The position numbers were made by a program, and so were the translations under genes. From Actinocatenispora comari (GTDB lineage: Bacteria; Actinomycetota; Actinomycetes; Mycobacteriales; Micromonosporaceae): 64,000 nt of DNA. A model generated the notes under the pieces. It had not been told where the DNA came from, ran no database searches, and saw nothing but the letters and a program-made list of their open reading frames with translations. Position 1 is the stretch's first letter, and each line of letters opens with the position of its first letter. Of the stretch, positions 49,899 through 57,704 are shown piece after piece. The stretch spans positions 26,764 through 90,763 of the forward strand of contig NZ_BOPO01000073.1 in NCBI RefSeq assembly GCF_017312725.1, given 5' to 3'.

Positions 49899-49942
49899 CG
49901 GACCGGCGGTGGCAGGCAGTGCGGTCAGGCGGCCCAGTGCGG

Positions 49943-50512
49943 TCACGCGGTCCAGTACGGATCGCGGCCGATGAAGCCGATCAGCCGGGCCTGCACGTCG
50001 GCGCCGTCGCGCACCGCGACGCGCGGCCCGTACTGGCCGGACGAGCGCAGGATCTCCTCCATCGGCTCCAACCCGCCGAGCAGCTGCGCGCAGAAGTCGG
50101 CATCCAGCCGGTCGTCCTGGCCGGTGGCCCGGGCCAGGTCCCAGGTGTGCATGAACACGTCGGCGGTGTAGAACTGGTCGATCGCGGCATCGAGCGGCAG
50201 CGTGCCGAGGTGCGGGTTGGACAGGCTGCGGTGCACCGTCTCCGGGTCGTCCAGGATCGCCTGCACCGACCCGCTGTGCGCCTGCCAGGCAGCCACCGGG
50301 TCGTCGTCGACCGACGGCCGGGCCGGCAGCTCGATGCCGGCGCCGGCGGCCAGGAACGCCGGGAACCAGTCGGTCAGGTGGCGCACCACGTCGCGGGCGG
50401 TCCAGCCGGCGACCGGCGCCGGCGCGTCCCAGCGGTCGGTGCCCCGGACCCGGTCGGTGAACAGCCCGGCGACCTGCCGGTGCCGCTCGGTCGGGCGGTC
50501 AGACAGCGCCAT
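49943..50512 (-). CDS. TIGR03086-type DinB/mycothiol-dependent maleylpyruvate isomerase-fold protein
   Basis: The 189-residue helical-bundle protein has the metal-binding features of the family: HLTDWFPAF, and FYTADVFMHTWDLARATG with the His ligands. Members bind a divalent metal and are thought to use mycothiol. It overlaps the upstream AHSA1 gene by 14 nt, and both follow the ArsR-type regulator, forming a three-gene operon. Reaction unknown. Confidence 0.87.
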   Translation of the reverse strand: MALSDRPTERHRQVAGLFTDRVRGTDRWDAPAPVAGWTARDVVRHLTDWFPAFLAAGAGIELPARPSVDDDPVAAWQAHSGSVQAILDDPETVHRSLSNPHLGTLPLDAAIDQFYTADVFMHTWDLARATGQDDRLDADFCAQLLGGLEPMEEILRSSGQYGPRVAVRDGADVQARLIGFIGRDPYWTA

Positions 50513-50981
50513 CGTCGAGCATCCTCTCCAGCTTGGCGTACCCCTCGGTGACGCCGACCTCCATGCCACTGCGCAGGATCGCGTCCCGCGCGTCGAAGCT
50601 GTCCACCAGCGACTGGCTGCGCAGCCGGGTGCGGCCGCCGCCCAGGTCCTCGAACCACACCGTCTCCAGCGCGACGCCGTCGGGCGCCCCCTCGTACGTG
50701 AAGGTCTGCACCAGCCGGCTCGGGCCGATCTCGTGGAAGGAGCCGTGGAACCAGTGCTCCGTGTCGCCGTCCACCGAGACGTAGCGCCAGCTGCCGCCGG
50801 TCCGCGCGTCCCAGCGGTCGACCCGGGTGGTCAGCGCGTCCGGACCGACCCAGCGCACGAACAGCTCCGGGTCGGTGTGCGCGCGCAGCAGCTGCGCCGG
50901 CGTCGCGGTGAAGTCACGGGCGACCCGGACTATCGGCAGCGTCCGGTCGGCCTCGATCGTCGTTTCGGTGAGCTCGTTCAT
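50499..50981 (-). CDS. SRPBCC / AHSA1-family protein
   Basis: The 160-residue protein has the AHSA1 (Aha1 C-terminal-like) pattern: RVARDFTATPAQLLRAHTDPELFVRWVGP, read as FxAxxxxxxxAxTxPExxxxW, then GGSWRYVS and the C-terminal helix GYAKLERML. Small START-fold proteins of this kind regularly sit with an ArsR-type regulator, as here; the overlap with the regulator gene is 68 nt. Function of the pair is unknown. Confidence 0.88.
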   Translation of the reverse strand: MNELTETTIEADRTLPIVRVARDFTATPAQLLRAHTDPELFVRWVGPDALTTRVDRWDARTGGSWRYVSVDGDTEHWFHGSFHEIGPSRLVQTFTYEGAPDGVALETVWFEDLGGGRTRLRSQSLVDSFDARDAILRSGMEVGVTEGYAKLERMLDDGAV

Positions 50982-51303
50982 CGTCGTCTCCCCCCATCTC
51001 CGCCAGGACCGCGTCCATGCGGCGGTAGCGCCGTTCGACCCGCACCCGGTGCCGCTCGATCCAGGTGTCCAGCAGGTCGAGCGTCTCGACCCGCAGCCGC
51101 ACCGATCGCGGCTGCGGCCCCCTCGGCCGGCTGACCAGCCCGGCCTCCTCCAACACCTTCAGGTGCTTGTAGACCGCTTGCAGCGAGATCCGGTACGGCT
51201 GCGCGAGCTGGCCGACGGTGGCGTCGCCGTCGGCGAGCCGGGACACCATGTCCCGCCGGGTCGGGTCGGCGAGGGCCGCGAACGCGCGGGTCAGCGTGTC
51301 CAT
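50914..51303 (-). CDS. ArsR-type winged-HTH regulator (AHSA1-associated)
   Basis: The 129-residue regulator begins AFAALADPTRRDMVSRLADG, with recognition helix ISLQAVYKHLKVLEEAG. There are no cysteines, so it is not a metal sensor of the ArsR/SmtB kind. The tail after residue 105 lies in the 68-nt overlap with AHSA1 and looks non-conserved. It probably represses its own operon and perhaps the divergent HAL-like gene through the dyads at 51313-51377. Confidence 0.85.
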   Translation of the reverse strand: MDTLTRAFAALADPTRRDMVSRLADGDATVGQLAQPYRISLQAVYKHLKVLEEAGLVSRPRGPQPRSVRLRVETLDLLDTWIERHRVRVERRYRRMDAVLAEMGGDDDERAHRNDDRGRPDAADSPGRP

Positions 51304-51312
51304 CGCACCCCT

Positions 51313-51377
51313 CTTTCAACTCATCGGTTTAAAGACACCGTAGCCGACGGCCGTCGCGCGGTCAACCACTCGGTTGA
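51313..51377. promoter_or_regulatory. Two dyads between ArsR-type regulator and HAL-like gene
   Basis: CTTTCAAC-TCATCG-GTTTAAAG (51313-51334, 7 of 8 paired) is ten bases before the regulator start. TCAACC-ACTC-GGTTGA (51362-51377, perfect arms) is closer to the HAL-like gene. Both share the TCAAC/GTTGA core. Confidence 0.55.
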
Positions 51378-51425
51378 AAGCGCAGTATGAGTACGCCCGT
51401 GGGGGCGACGACGACTGGAGGCAGC

Positions 51426-53042
51426 GTGCGGAACGGCAACCAGCGAGAAGTGCGCATCGACGGCACGGATGGTCTCGATGCGGACGAGCTCGGCGCGCGC
51501 GGGCGCGGCACGGATGGTCTCGATGCGGACGAGTTCGGCGCGGGCGGGCGCGGCGCGGGTGGGCTCGATGCGGGTGAGTTCGGCGCCGGCGGGTTCGGCG
51601 CGGACGCGATCCGGGCGATCGCCGCGGGTGCCCGGGTGACGCTGCCGCCGGAACTGCTCGCCGCGGTGGCCGCCCACCGCACGGCGGTGCTCGCCGCGCT
51701 CGCCGACCCCGGCCGCCCGGTGTACGGGGTGACCACCGGCATGGGCGCGTTCGCCGGTCGGCGCCTCGACCCCGACGAGCAGGCCAGCCACCAGCTACGC
51801 CTGCTCACCGCGCGGGCCGTCGGCGGGCCGCCCTGGCTGCCGGTACCCGATGTCCGGGCGGTCCTGGCGATCGTGCTGCGCACGGCGTTGCGGCCGGAGA
51901 CCGGGGCGAGCGCGCAGCTATGCCGGTTCCTCGCCGACCGGCTCGACGACGGTTTCCACCCGGCGGTACCGCGCGAGGGCATCGGCTGTGCCGGCGAGAT
52001 CATTCCGCTCTGCCACGCCGGCCAGACCCTCGCCGGGCTCGGCACGGTGCTGGCCGACGACGGCACCGAGGTACCGGCCGCCGAGGCGCTCGCCGCGCGC
52101 GGCGTCGAGCCGTACCGGCCGGGGCCGAAGGAGGGCGTGATCCTGCTGGAGGGCATCCCGGTCGCCACCATGCACGGGATCCGGCGCGGCGCCGAGGCGG
52201 CCGCGGCGGCGGAGCGGCTGCTGGTGGCCGCGGCGGCGTCGATCGACGCGCTCGGCGCCCCGCGTACCGGCTACGACCCGCGCCTGGCGGCGGGCGATCC
52301 GGTCCTCACCGACCGGTACGCGCGGCTGCGGGCGCTGCTCGCCGGCGGCACCGTACGGGCCGGGCTGCTGCACGCACCGGTGTCGTTCCGGGTGGTACCG
52401 CAGGTGCTCGCGCACCTGGGCCGCACGCTCGCCGACCTCGCCGACGCGGTCGACCGGGCGCTGTCCTGGGTGACCGACTCCCCCGCGTTCCTGGCCGGCG
52501 AGTTCGTGTCGACCGCCGGGTACCACGGGTGCGAGCTGGGGCTGCGGCTGGATGCGGTGACCGCCGCGCTCGCGCACGCCGCGGAGGCCAGCGTGCAGCG
52601 GATGGCGCGGCTGCTGGACGAGCGGTACAGCGGGCTGCCGCCGCAGCTGGCCGCGGTGCCGGGGCCGCAGGCCGGGCTGGTGACGGTGCACAAGCGGGCG
52701 GTCGGCGAGCTGCAGGCGCTGCGCCGGCTGGCCACCCCGGCGACGCTCGGCTCGCTGGACACCTCGGCCGGGCAGGAGGACCTGCAGGCGTTCGCACCGG
52801 CGGCCGGCGAGCAGCTGCGCGCCGCGCTGGAGCGCGTCGAGTCGATCGTCGTGGCCGAACTGCTCGTCGCGTACCAGGCGTGGACGGTGCGGGCCGCGCC
52901 GATCGCGCCGGCGCTGACCCCGCTGCACGCCGCGATCGCCGCAGTGGTCCCGCCGGTGTACGAGGATCGGCCGCTCGGCGCGGACCTGCGCCGGCTGCGC
53001 TCCGCGCTGCGCTCCGGCGCGCTGGACGTGGCCGCAGCCTGA
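51426..53042 (+). CDS. HAL/PAL-family (aromatic amino acid lyase fold) protein lacking the MIO triad
   Basis: GTG 51426 is chosen for GGAGG four bases upstream (ATG 51387 is in frame but has no such site), giving 538 residues. A repetitive Gly/Asp leader (13-57) precedes the lyase fold: YGVTTGMGAF with the catalytic Tyr, SFRVVPQV with the substrate Arg, STAGYHG and QEDLQAF. But the MIO-forming Ala-Ser-Gly reads C188-A189-G190 (GIGCAGEIIPLCH, versus GASGDLAPLAH), so the electrophilic cofactor should not form. It may be inactive as an ammonia lyase or use other chemistry. Confidence 0.82.
   Translation: MRNGNQREVRIDGTDGLDADELGARGRGTDGLDADEFGAGGRGAGGLDAGEFGAGGFGADAIRAIAAGARVTLPPELLAAVAAHRTAVLAALADPGRPVYGVTTGMGAFAGRRLDPDEQASHQLRLLTARAVGGPPWLPVPDVRAVLAIVLRTALRPETGASAQLCRFLADRLDDGFHPAVPREGIGCAGEIIPLCHAGQTLAGLGTVLADDGTEVPAAEALAARGVEPYRPGPKEGVILLEGIPVATMHGIRRGAEAAAAAERLLVAAAASIDALGAPRTGYDPRLAAGDPVLTDRYARLRALLAGGTVRAGLLHAPVSFRVVPQVLAHLGRTLADLADAVDRALSWVTDSPAFLAGEFVSTAGYHGCELGLRLDAVTAALAHAAEASVQRMARLLDERYSGLPPQLAAVPGPQAGLVTVHKRAVGELQALRRLATPATLGSLDTSAGQEDLQAFAPAAGEQLRAALERVESIVVAELLVAYQAWTVRAAPIAPALTPLHAAIAAVVPPVYEDRPLGADLRRLRSALRSGALDVAAA
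51462..51596 (+). repeat. Three 45-bp tandem repeats in the 5' end of the HAL-like gene
   Basis: In-frame units at 51462, 51507 and 51552 encode GTDGLDADELGARGR and two variants. A slippage-prone coding minisatellite that lengthens a disordered N-terminus. Confidence 0.8.
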
Positions 53043-53113
53043 CGCGGCCGACAGCTGGCCGTCGCGCCGGCGAAGCACCCGGTTCCGTTGCGGGGCAAGG
53101 GTTTTCGGTGCGG

Positions 53114-53623
53114 TCAGTCCGGCAGCGACTCGATGTAGAGGGTGAGCTTCTTCAGGATCCGGTTGAGCGTGGCGCGTTCCCGGTCGGTCAGGCTGGCGAT
53201 CAGCTCGTCCTCCGCGGTGCCGCGGTTGGCCATCGCGCCGCGCCAGACCTCGGTGCCCTTCGGGGTGATCTGGATGATCACGCGCCGGCGATCGTCGATC
53301 GCCGACACCCGCCGGATCCAGCCCTTCTTCTCCAGCGCGTCGAGCCGGCCGGTCATCCCGGCGCCGGAGATCTTCAGGTCCTCGGCGAGCTCGCCGGGCG
53401 ACGCCGAGCCGGGGGTGTCCCGGATCATCAGCTCGTGCAGCGTCTTGTACTCCGACTCCTGCAGGTCGGAGGCGGCCGCGGCGCGTTTCATCGTCTCGCC
53501 GAGGTAGTGGTCGATCTGCCCGATCCGGGTGACGATGCCCTCGACCTGGTCGTCGTACGTGATGCCCGACCAGTGGTCTCGCCAGCGCGCGACGTGACGG
53601 TCGGTCCAGTCCTCCGGCGGCAT
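53114..53623 (-). CDS. MarR-family transcriptional repressor
   Basis: The 169-residue regulator contains SASPGELAEDLKISGAGMTGR and LDALEKKGWIRR with the wing DDRRRVIIQITPKG. The N-terminal helices (YDDQVEGIVTRIGQIDHYL) provide the dimer interface. It is divergent from the MFS exporter at 53716, the usual arrangement for a repressor and its efflux target, and should bind the triple operator at 53661-53702. Confidence 0.9.
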   Translation of the reverse strand: MPPEDWTDRHVARWRDHWSGITYDDQVEGIVTRIGQIDHYLGETMKRAAAASDLQESEYKTLHELMIRDTPGSASPGELAEDLKISGAGMTGRLDALEKKGWIRRVSAIDDRRRVIIQITPKGTEVWRGAMANRGTAEDELIASLTDRERATLNRILKKLTLYIESLPD

Positions 53624-53660
53624 GCTCCGATCGTACCAAGGGTGTTTCGGGGGCGAGAAT

Positions 53661-53709
53661 ATCGCTGGCGAAAATTTCGTTGACGAAAAATTCGCTAGCG
53701 AAATACTAT
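53661..53709 (+). promoter_or_regulatory. Triple 15-bp-spaced operator overlapping a leaderless promoter of the MFS gene
   Basis: Three dyads lie with centres at 53666.5, 53681.5 and 53696.5: ATCGCTGGCGAA, TTTCG-TTGA-CGAAA and TTCGCTAGCGAA. A sigma-70-type promoter overlaps them: TTGACG (53680-53685), 18-nt spacer, TACTAT (53704-53709). The expected start point is the A of ATG 53716, so the transcript would be leaderless. Confidence 0.7.
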
Positions 53710-53715
53710 CGGCGC

Positions 53716-54984
53716 ATGACCACTGATCGGGCCGCGGCGCGGCCCCTGGCTCACCGCAACTTCCGGCTGCTCGTGATCGGCGCCGGCACCAGCTCGTTCG
53801 GCAACGCCATCACTCCGGTCGCGCTCGCGTTCGCGGTGCTGGCACTCGGCGGGTCGGCCAACCAGCTCGGCCTGGTCGTCGCGGCGTACGCGTTGGCCGA
53901 CGTGGCCACCGTGCTGTTCGGCGGCGTGCTCGGCGACCGGCTGCCGCGCGCGGCGATGATGCAGGGCTCGGCGATCGCCGCGGCGGCCACCCAGGCGCTG
54001 ATCGCGGCCAGCCTGATCGGCGGCTGGTCGAGCGTCTGGCTGCTCGGTGCCGTCGGCGCCGTCAACGGCTGCCTCGGCGCGCTGGCCAACCCCTCGTCCT
54101 CGGCGATGACCCGGCAGACCGTGCCGGAACCGTTGCTGCCGAGGGCGGTCTCCCAACGTCGGCTGGTGCAGAACGGCGCCCAGATCGTCGGCTTCGCGGT
54201 TGCCGGGGTCCTCGCCGCCACCCTCGGTTCCGGCTGGGCGATCGCGGTCGACGCGGCCACCTTCGCCGTCGCCGCGGCCTGCTACCACTTCCTGCGGGTA
54301 CCCGAGCCGGCCCGGGAGCGGCACGAGTCGATGCTCGGCGACCTCGGCGCCGGGCTGCGCGAGGTGCTCCGGCACGCCTGGCTGTGGATGCTCATCCTGC
54401 AGGCCCTGCTGTACCACCTGTTCTACGGCGGCGTGCAGGGCGTGCTCGGGCCGATCGTGGTGTCGGCGACCTGGAGCAAGGCGGCGTGGGGCTGGGCGCT
54501 GGCCGCGCTGATGATCGGGTTCCTCGCCGGCGGCCTGCTGTCGCTGCGCTGGCGACCGCGGCGCGGGCTGTTCCAGGGCACCCTGCTGCTCACGCTGACC
54601 GGCTGCTTCCCCGCCGCGATGGCCCTCGGCGCGGCGGGAACACCCGGGCTGCTCCTGGTGCTCGCCGGCGCGTTCCTGCACGGGCTCGGGCTGGAGCTGT
54701 TCTCGGTCAGCTGGGACCTGTCGATCCAGCAGAACGTGCCGGAGGACAAGCTCGCCCGGGTCTACTCGTTCGACATGGTCGGTTCGTTCGTGGCCCGGCC
54801 GGTCGGCCTCGCGCTCACCGGCCCGCTGTCCGCCCTCACCGGTACCACCAGCTGGCTGTGGGTGTGCACCGCGATCATGGTCGGCGGGTCCGTCGCCGCC
54901 GCCATGCTGCCGTCGGTCCGGCAACTGCGCCGGCAGGACCCGACCCCGGTCGAGGAGCTGGACCCGGTCGGCTCCGTCGGCTGA
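53716..54984 (+). CDS. MFS transporter (drug-efflux type, enterobactin/EntS-like)
   Basis: The protein has 422 residues from ATG 53716; no ribosome site precedes it, which fits a leaderless message. About twelve spans; motif-A region FGGVLGDRLPRAAMM after span 2 and LANPSSSAMTRQTVPEPLLPRA after span 4 are typical of the DHA3 branch (MFS_3), which exports macrolides, siderophores and other drugs. Divergent MarR repressor. Substrate unknown. Confidence 0.88.
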   Translation: MTTDRAAARPLAHRNFRLLVIGAGTSSFGNAITPVALAFAVLALGGSANQLGLVVAAYALADVATVLFGGVLGDRLPRAAMMQGSAIAAAATQALIAASLIGGWSSVWLLGAVGAVNGCLGALANPSSSAMTRQTVPEPLLPRAVSQRRLVQNGAQIVGFAVAGVLAATLGSGWAIAVDAATFAVAAACYHFLRVPEPARERHESMLGDLGAGLREVLRHAWLWMLILQALLYHLFYGGVQGVLGPIVVSATWSKAAWGWALAALMIGFLAGGLLSLRWRPRRGLFQGTLLLTLTGCFPAAMALGAAGTPGLLLVLAGAFLHGLGLELFSVSWDLSIQQNVPEDKLARVYSFDMVGSFVARPVGLALTGPLSALTGTTSWLWVCTAIMVGGSVAAAMLPSVRQLRRQDPTPVEELDPVGSVG

Positions 54985-55042
54985 CCCGCGCGCCCCGGCC
55001 GGCGCGCCGGCCGGGGCGCGAGCCACGCCCTAAACTGGCGCG

Positions 55043-55465
55043 ATGGCGGACGACGGGCGACCCGCTCGGGTCGAGGACGTGCACGAGCTGGCCCAGGCGA
55101 TGCCGCACGTCACGGTGGAGCGGGGCGCGAGCGGCAACCCGGTGTACCAGGTCGGCGGGAAGTCGTTCGTGTTCTTCCGCACCCCGCGGCCGGACGCGGT
55201 CGACCCTGCCACCGGCGAGCGGTACCCGGACGTGATCGTCCTGTGGGTCGAGTCGGAGGCCGACAAGCAGGCGCTCGTCGCCGACCCGGACTCCCCGTTC
55301 TTCACCACGCCGCACTTCGACGGCCACCGTTCGGTGCTGGTCCGCGCGGCGCAGCTGCACCGGCTGAGCCGCGCCGAACTCGCCGAGGTGGTGCAGGACG
55401 CCTGGCTGTCGCAGGCCTCGGCCCGCCGCGCCCGCGCCTGGCTCGACGATCACCACCTGGCCTGA
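55043..55465 (+). CDS. MmcQ/YjbR-family protein
   Basis: The 140-residue protein has the MmcQ/YjbR (CyaY-like fold) pattern: ELAQAMPHVTVERGASGNPVY, VGGKSFVFFR, and a C-terminal helix with VVQDAWLSQASARRARAW. The family is thought to bind DNA or act as an adaptor; it has no firm function. It stands 58 nt after the MFS gene and 17 nt before PhzF. Confidence 0.88.
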   Translation: MADDGRPARVEDVHELAQAMPHVTVERGASGNPVYQVGGKSFVFFRTPRPDAVDPATGERYPDVIVLWVESEADKQALVADPDSPFFTTPHFDGHRSVLVRAAQLHRLSRAELAEVVQDAWLSQASARRARAWLDDHHLA

Positions 55466-55482
55466 CGATCCACGGGAGAACG

Positions 55483-56325
55483 ATGACCGAGCTGTTGCAC
55501 TACACCGCGTTCAGCAGCACGCCGGACGGCGGCAACCGGGCCGGGGTGGTCCTCGACGCCAGCGGGCTGACCGATGACCGGATGCTCGCGGTCGCCGCCG
55601 ACGTCGGTTACTCCGAGAGCGCCTTCCTGACCCCCGGGAACGGCCCGCGCGAGCACACCCTGCGCTTCTTCAGCCCGCGGGCCGAGGTCGACTTCTGCGG
55701 GCATGCCACGGTCGCCGCGGCGGTGGCGCTCGGCGACCGGATCGGCCCCGGTGACCTGCTGTTCCACACCCCGGCCGGCCCGGTACCGGTCTCCGTCGTA
55801 CGGCGCGGCGGGGTGCTGGCCGCGACGCTGACCAGCGTGCCGGCCCGGGTGTACCCGGTCGACGCGGCGGAGGTGGCCGAGGCGCTCGCCGCGTTGCGCT
55901 GGCCGGCCGGCGAGCTCGATCCGGCGCTGCCGCCGCGGATCGCGTTCGCCGGAGTGCGGCACCTGGTGCTGGCGGCCGCCAGCCGGAGTCGGCTGGCCGC
56001 GCTCGACTACGACTTCGACCGGCTGCTCGCGCTGATGCGCCGGCAGGAGCTGACCACGCTGCAGCTGGTGTGGCGCGAGTCGGCGACGGTGTTCCACGCC
56101 CGCGACCCGTTCCCGGTCGGCGGCGTGGTGGAGGACGCGGCGACCGGAGCGGCGGCGGCCGCGTTCGGTGGCTACGCCCGGGAGCTGGGGCTGGTACCGG
56201 ACGACGCGCGGCTGACCATCCACCAGGGGCACGACATGGGCCGGCCGAGCCTGCTGCGGGTCGAGCTGCGCCCCGGCGACGCCTCGGTACGGGTCTCCGG
56301 CGCCGCAGTGCGCATCGAGCCCTGA
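55483..56325 (+). CDS. PhzF-family isomerase/epimerase
   Basis: The 280-residue protein has the PhzF two-domain fold markers: FSSTPDGGNRAGVVLD, catalytic Glu (E45, YSESAFLTP), FFSPRAEVDFCGHATVAAA and the second-domain EDAATGAAAAAFGGYA. PhzF enzymes isomerise or tautomerise small metabolites without cofactor. GGGAGAA lies before ATG 55483. Not next to phenazine genes, so the substrate is unknown. Confidence 0.9.
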   Translation: MTELLHYTAFSSTPDGGNRAGVVLDASGLTDDRMLAVAADVGYSESAFLTPGNGPREHTLRFFSPRAEVDFCGHATVAAAVALGDRIGPGDLLFHTPAGPVPVSVVRRGGVLAATLTSVPARVYPVDAAEVAEALAALRWPAGELDPALPPRIAFAGVRHLVLAAASRSRLAALDYDFDRLLALMRRQELTTLQLVWRESATVFHARDPFPVGGVVEDAATGAAAAAFGGYARELGLVPDDARLTIHQGHDMGRPSLLRVELRPGDASVRVSGAAVRIEP

Positions 56326-56387
56326 ACGACCGACCCCCGGCCGCGACGGCCGGCCGCGCCCCGTGCCGCGACGACCCGTGCCGCGGC

Positions 56388-56415
56388 GCCGGCGTACCGG
56401 GATCGGTACGCCGGC
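56388..56415. terminator. Strong bidirectional terminator hairpin
   Basis: Perfect 11-bp stem (GCCGGCGTACC/GGTACGCCGGC), loop GGGATC, between the convergent PhzF (stop 56325) and azoreductase (stop 56423) genes. Confidence 0.75.
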
Positions 56416-56422
56416 GGCGAGC

Positions 56423-57052
56423 TCAGGCGGCCAGGGTGCGGCCGGCCTCGGCCGCGGCCTCCTCGGCGTCCTTGCGCAGCATCGCGGCGTGCTCGCGGAA
56501 CTCGTCCAGCGCCGGGTTGATCCCGACCAGGGTGAACTCCCGCTCGATCACGGTCAGATCGGCGCCCCAGACGTCGGCCAGGATGCGGCGCAGGTAGTCG
56601 GTGTTGTGGTCCCAGCCCTCGCGCGGCGTGCCCGGCCCGTAGGCGCCACCGCGGGTGGTGACCAGCACCACCGGCGTACCCGCGAGCAGCGCGGCACCCT
56701 GGTCGGCGCCGGCGATGGCCAGGTCGATCCAGGTCTTGACGTGCTGCGAGACGCCGTAGTTGTAGAGCGGCAGGGCGAACACGGCGGCGTCGGCGGCACG
56801 CAGCTCGTCGGCGACCTCGACCGCCAGCGCCAGCGCCGCCCGGCCCGCCGGGGTGCGCTGCTCGTCCGGTACCGCCTTGGCGCCGAGCGCGGCGCGCCAG
56901 GCGTCGGCCGGCAGCGGCTGCTCACCGAGGTGCCGGGTGACGATCTGCTCGCTCGGACGAACGGCGCGGAACTCGGCCACCACCTGGTCGGCCAGTGCGC
57001 TGCTGCTCGAACCGTCGCCTTGGATGCTCGAGTCGATGCGCAACAGGGACAT
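56423..57052 (-). CDS. FMN-dependent NADH azoreductase / NAD(P)H quinone oxidoreductase
   Basis: The 209-residue flavodoxin-fold protein begins LLRIDSSIQGDGSSSSALAD (FMN phosphate loop) and has PLYNYGVSQHVKTWIDLA and TTRGGAYGPG, the AzoR signatures. It reduces quinones or azo compounds with two electrons, protecting from redox cycling. It is divergent from the MarR gene at 57168, which probably represses it and is relieved by quinone-type inducers. Confidence 0.9.
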   Translation of the reverse strand: MSLLRIDSSIQGDGSSSSALADQVVAEFRAVRPSEQIVTRHLGEQPLPADAWRAALGAKAVPDEQRTPAGRAALALAVEVADELRAADAAVFALPLYNYGVSQHVKTWIDLAIAGADQGAALLAGTPVVLVTTRGGAYGPGTPREGWDHNTDYLRRILADVWGADLTVIEREFTLVGINPALDEFREHAAMLRKDAEEAAAEAGRTLAA

Positions 57053-57097
57053 GAGAGGTGCTCCTCGTGGCTCTCCCGACGGCACCCGCCGGGTCAG

Positions 57098-57143
57098 TTG
57101 AATGTTCAAGCGACACCGTAGCGCGATGAAATTGAACATTCAA
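57098..57143. promoter_or_regulatory. Paired MarR operators TTGAA-N2-TTCAA
   Basis: TTGAATGTTCAA (57098-57109) and TTGAACATTCAA (57132-57143) are inverted copies of one another, centres 34 bp apart, between the divergent azoreductase and MarR genes. A bound dimer at each would block both promoters. Confidence 0.7.
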
Positions 57144-57167
57144 GTTCGACTGCCGTAGGATTGCTCC

Positions 57168-57665
57168 GTGTCCACCGAACAGACCGCCGACGAGGTCCCC
57201 TGGCTGCGCCGTGACCAGCAAGAACACTGGATCGCGCTGATGGGTGTGATCAGCACCCTGCCGGCGGCACTGGATGCCCAGCTGAAGCGGGACGCCGGCC
57301 TCAACCTCTACGAGTACCAGGTGCTCGTGCAGCTCAGCGAGTCCCCGAAGGGCACGGTCCCGATGAGCGACCTGGCGATGCTCGCCAGCGGCTCGCTGTC
57401 GCGCCTGTCGCATGCGGTGGGCCGGCTCGAACGCTCCGGGTACGTCAGCCGGGTCGCCTGCCGCGAGCAGGGCCGGCGAACCGCCGCCGTGCTCACCGAG
57501 GCCGGCCGGACCAAGCTGGAGCAGACCGCACCCGGGCACGTCCGGGAGGCCCGGCGACTGGTCGTCGACGCGCTGACCCCGGAGCAGCTCACCATGCTGG
57601 GCGGCGCGGCCCGCCGGATCCTCGAGGTGACCGCGCCGGACGTGGCGGCGATGCTCGAACCCTGA
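57168..57665 (+). CDS. MarR-family transcriptional regulator
   Basis: The 165-residue regulator starts at GTG 57168. HTH and wing: TVPMSDLAMLASGSLSRLSH, VGRLERSGYVSRVACREQGRRT. A Cys in the wing (VACRE) could be a thiol switch, as in quinone-sensing MarR/DUF24 regulators, but this is a guess. It should bind the TTGAA-N2-TTCAA pair and control the azoreductase. Convergent with the LAL regulator. Confidence 0.9.
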   Translation: MSTEQTADEVPWLRRDQQEHWIALMGVISTLPAALDAQLKRDAGLNLYEYQVLVQLSESPKGTVPMSDLAMLASGSLSRLSHAVGRLERSGYVSRVACREQGRRTAAVLTEAGRTKLEQTAPGHVREARRLVVDALTPEQLTMLGGAARRILEVTAPDVAAMLEP

Positions 57666-57704
57666 CCACGGGCACCGGGCCGGCCGTCCTGCGGTGGCCA
57701 ACGG

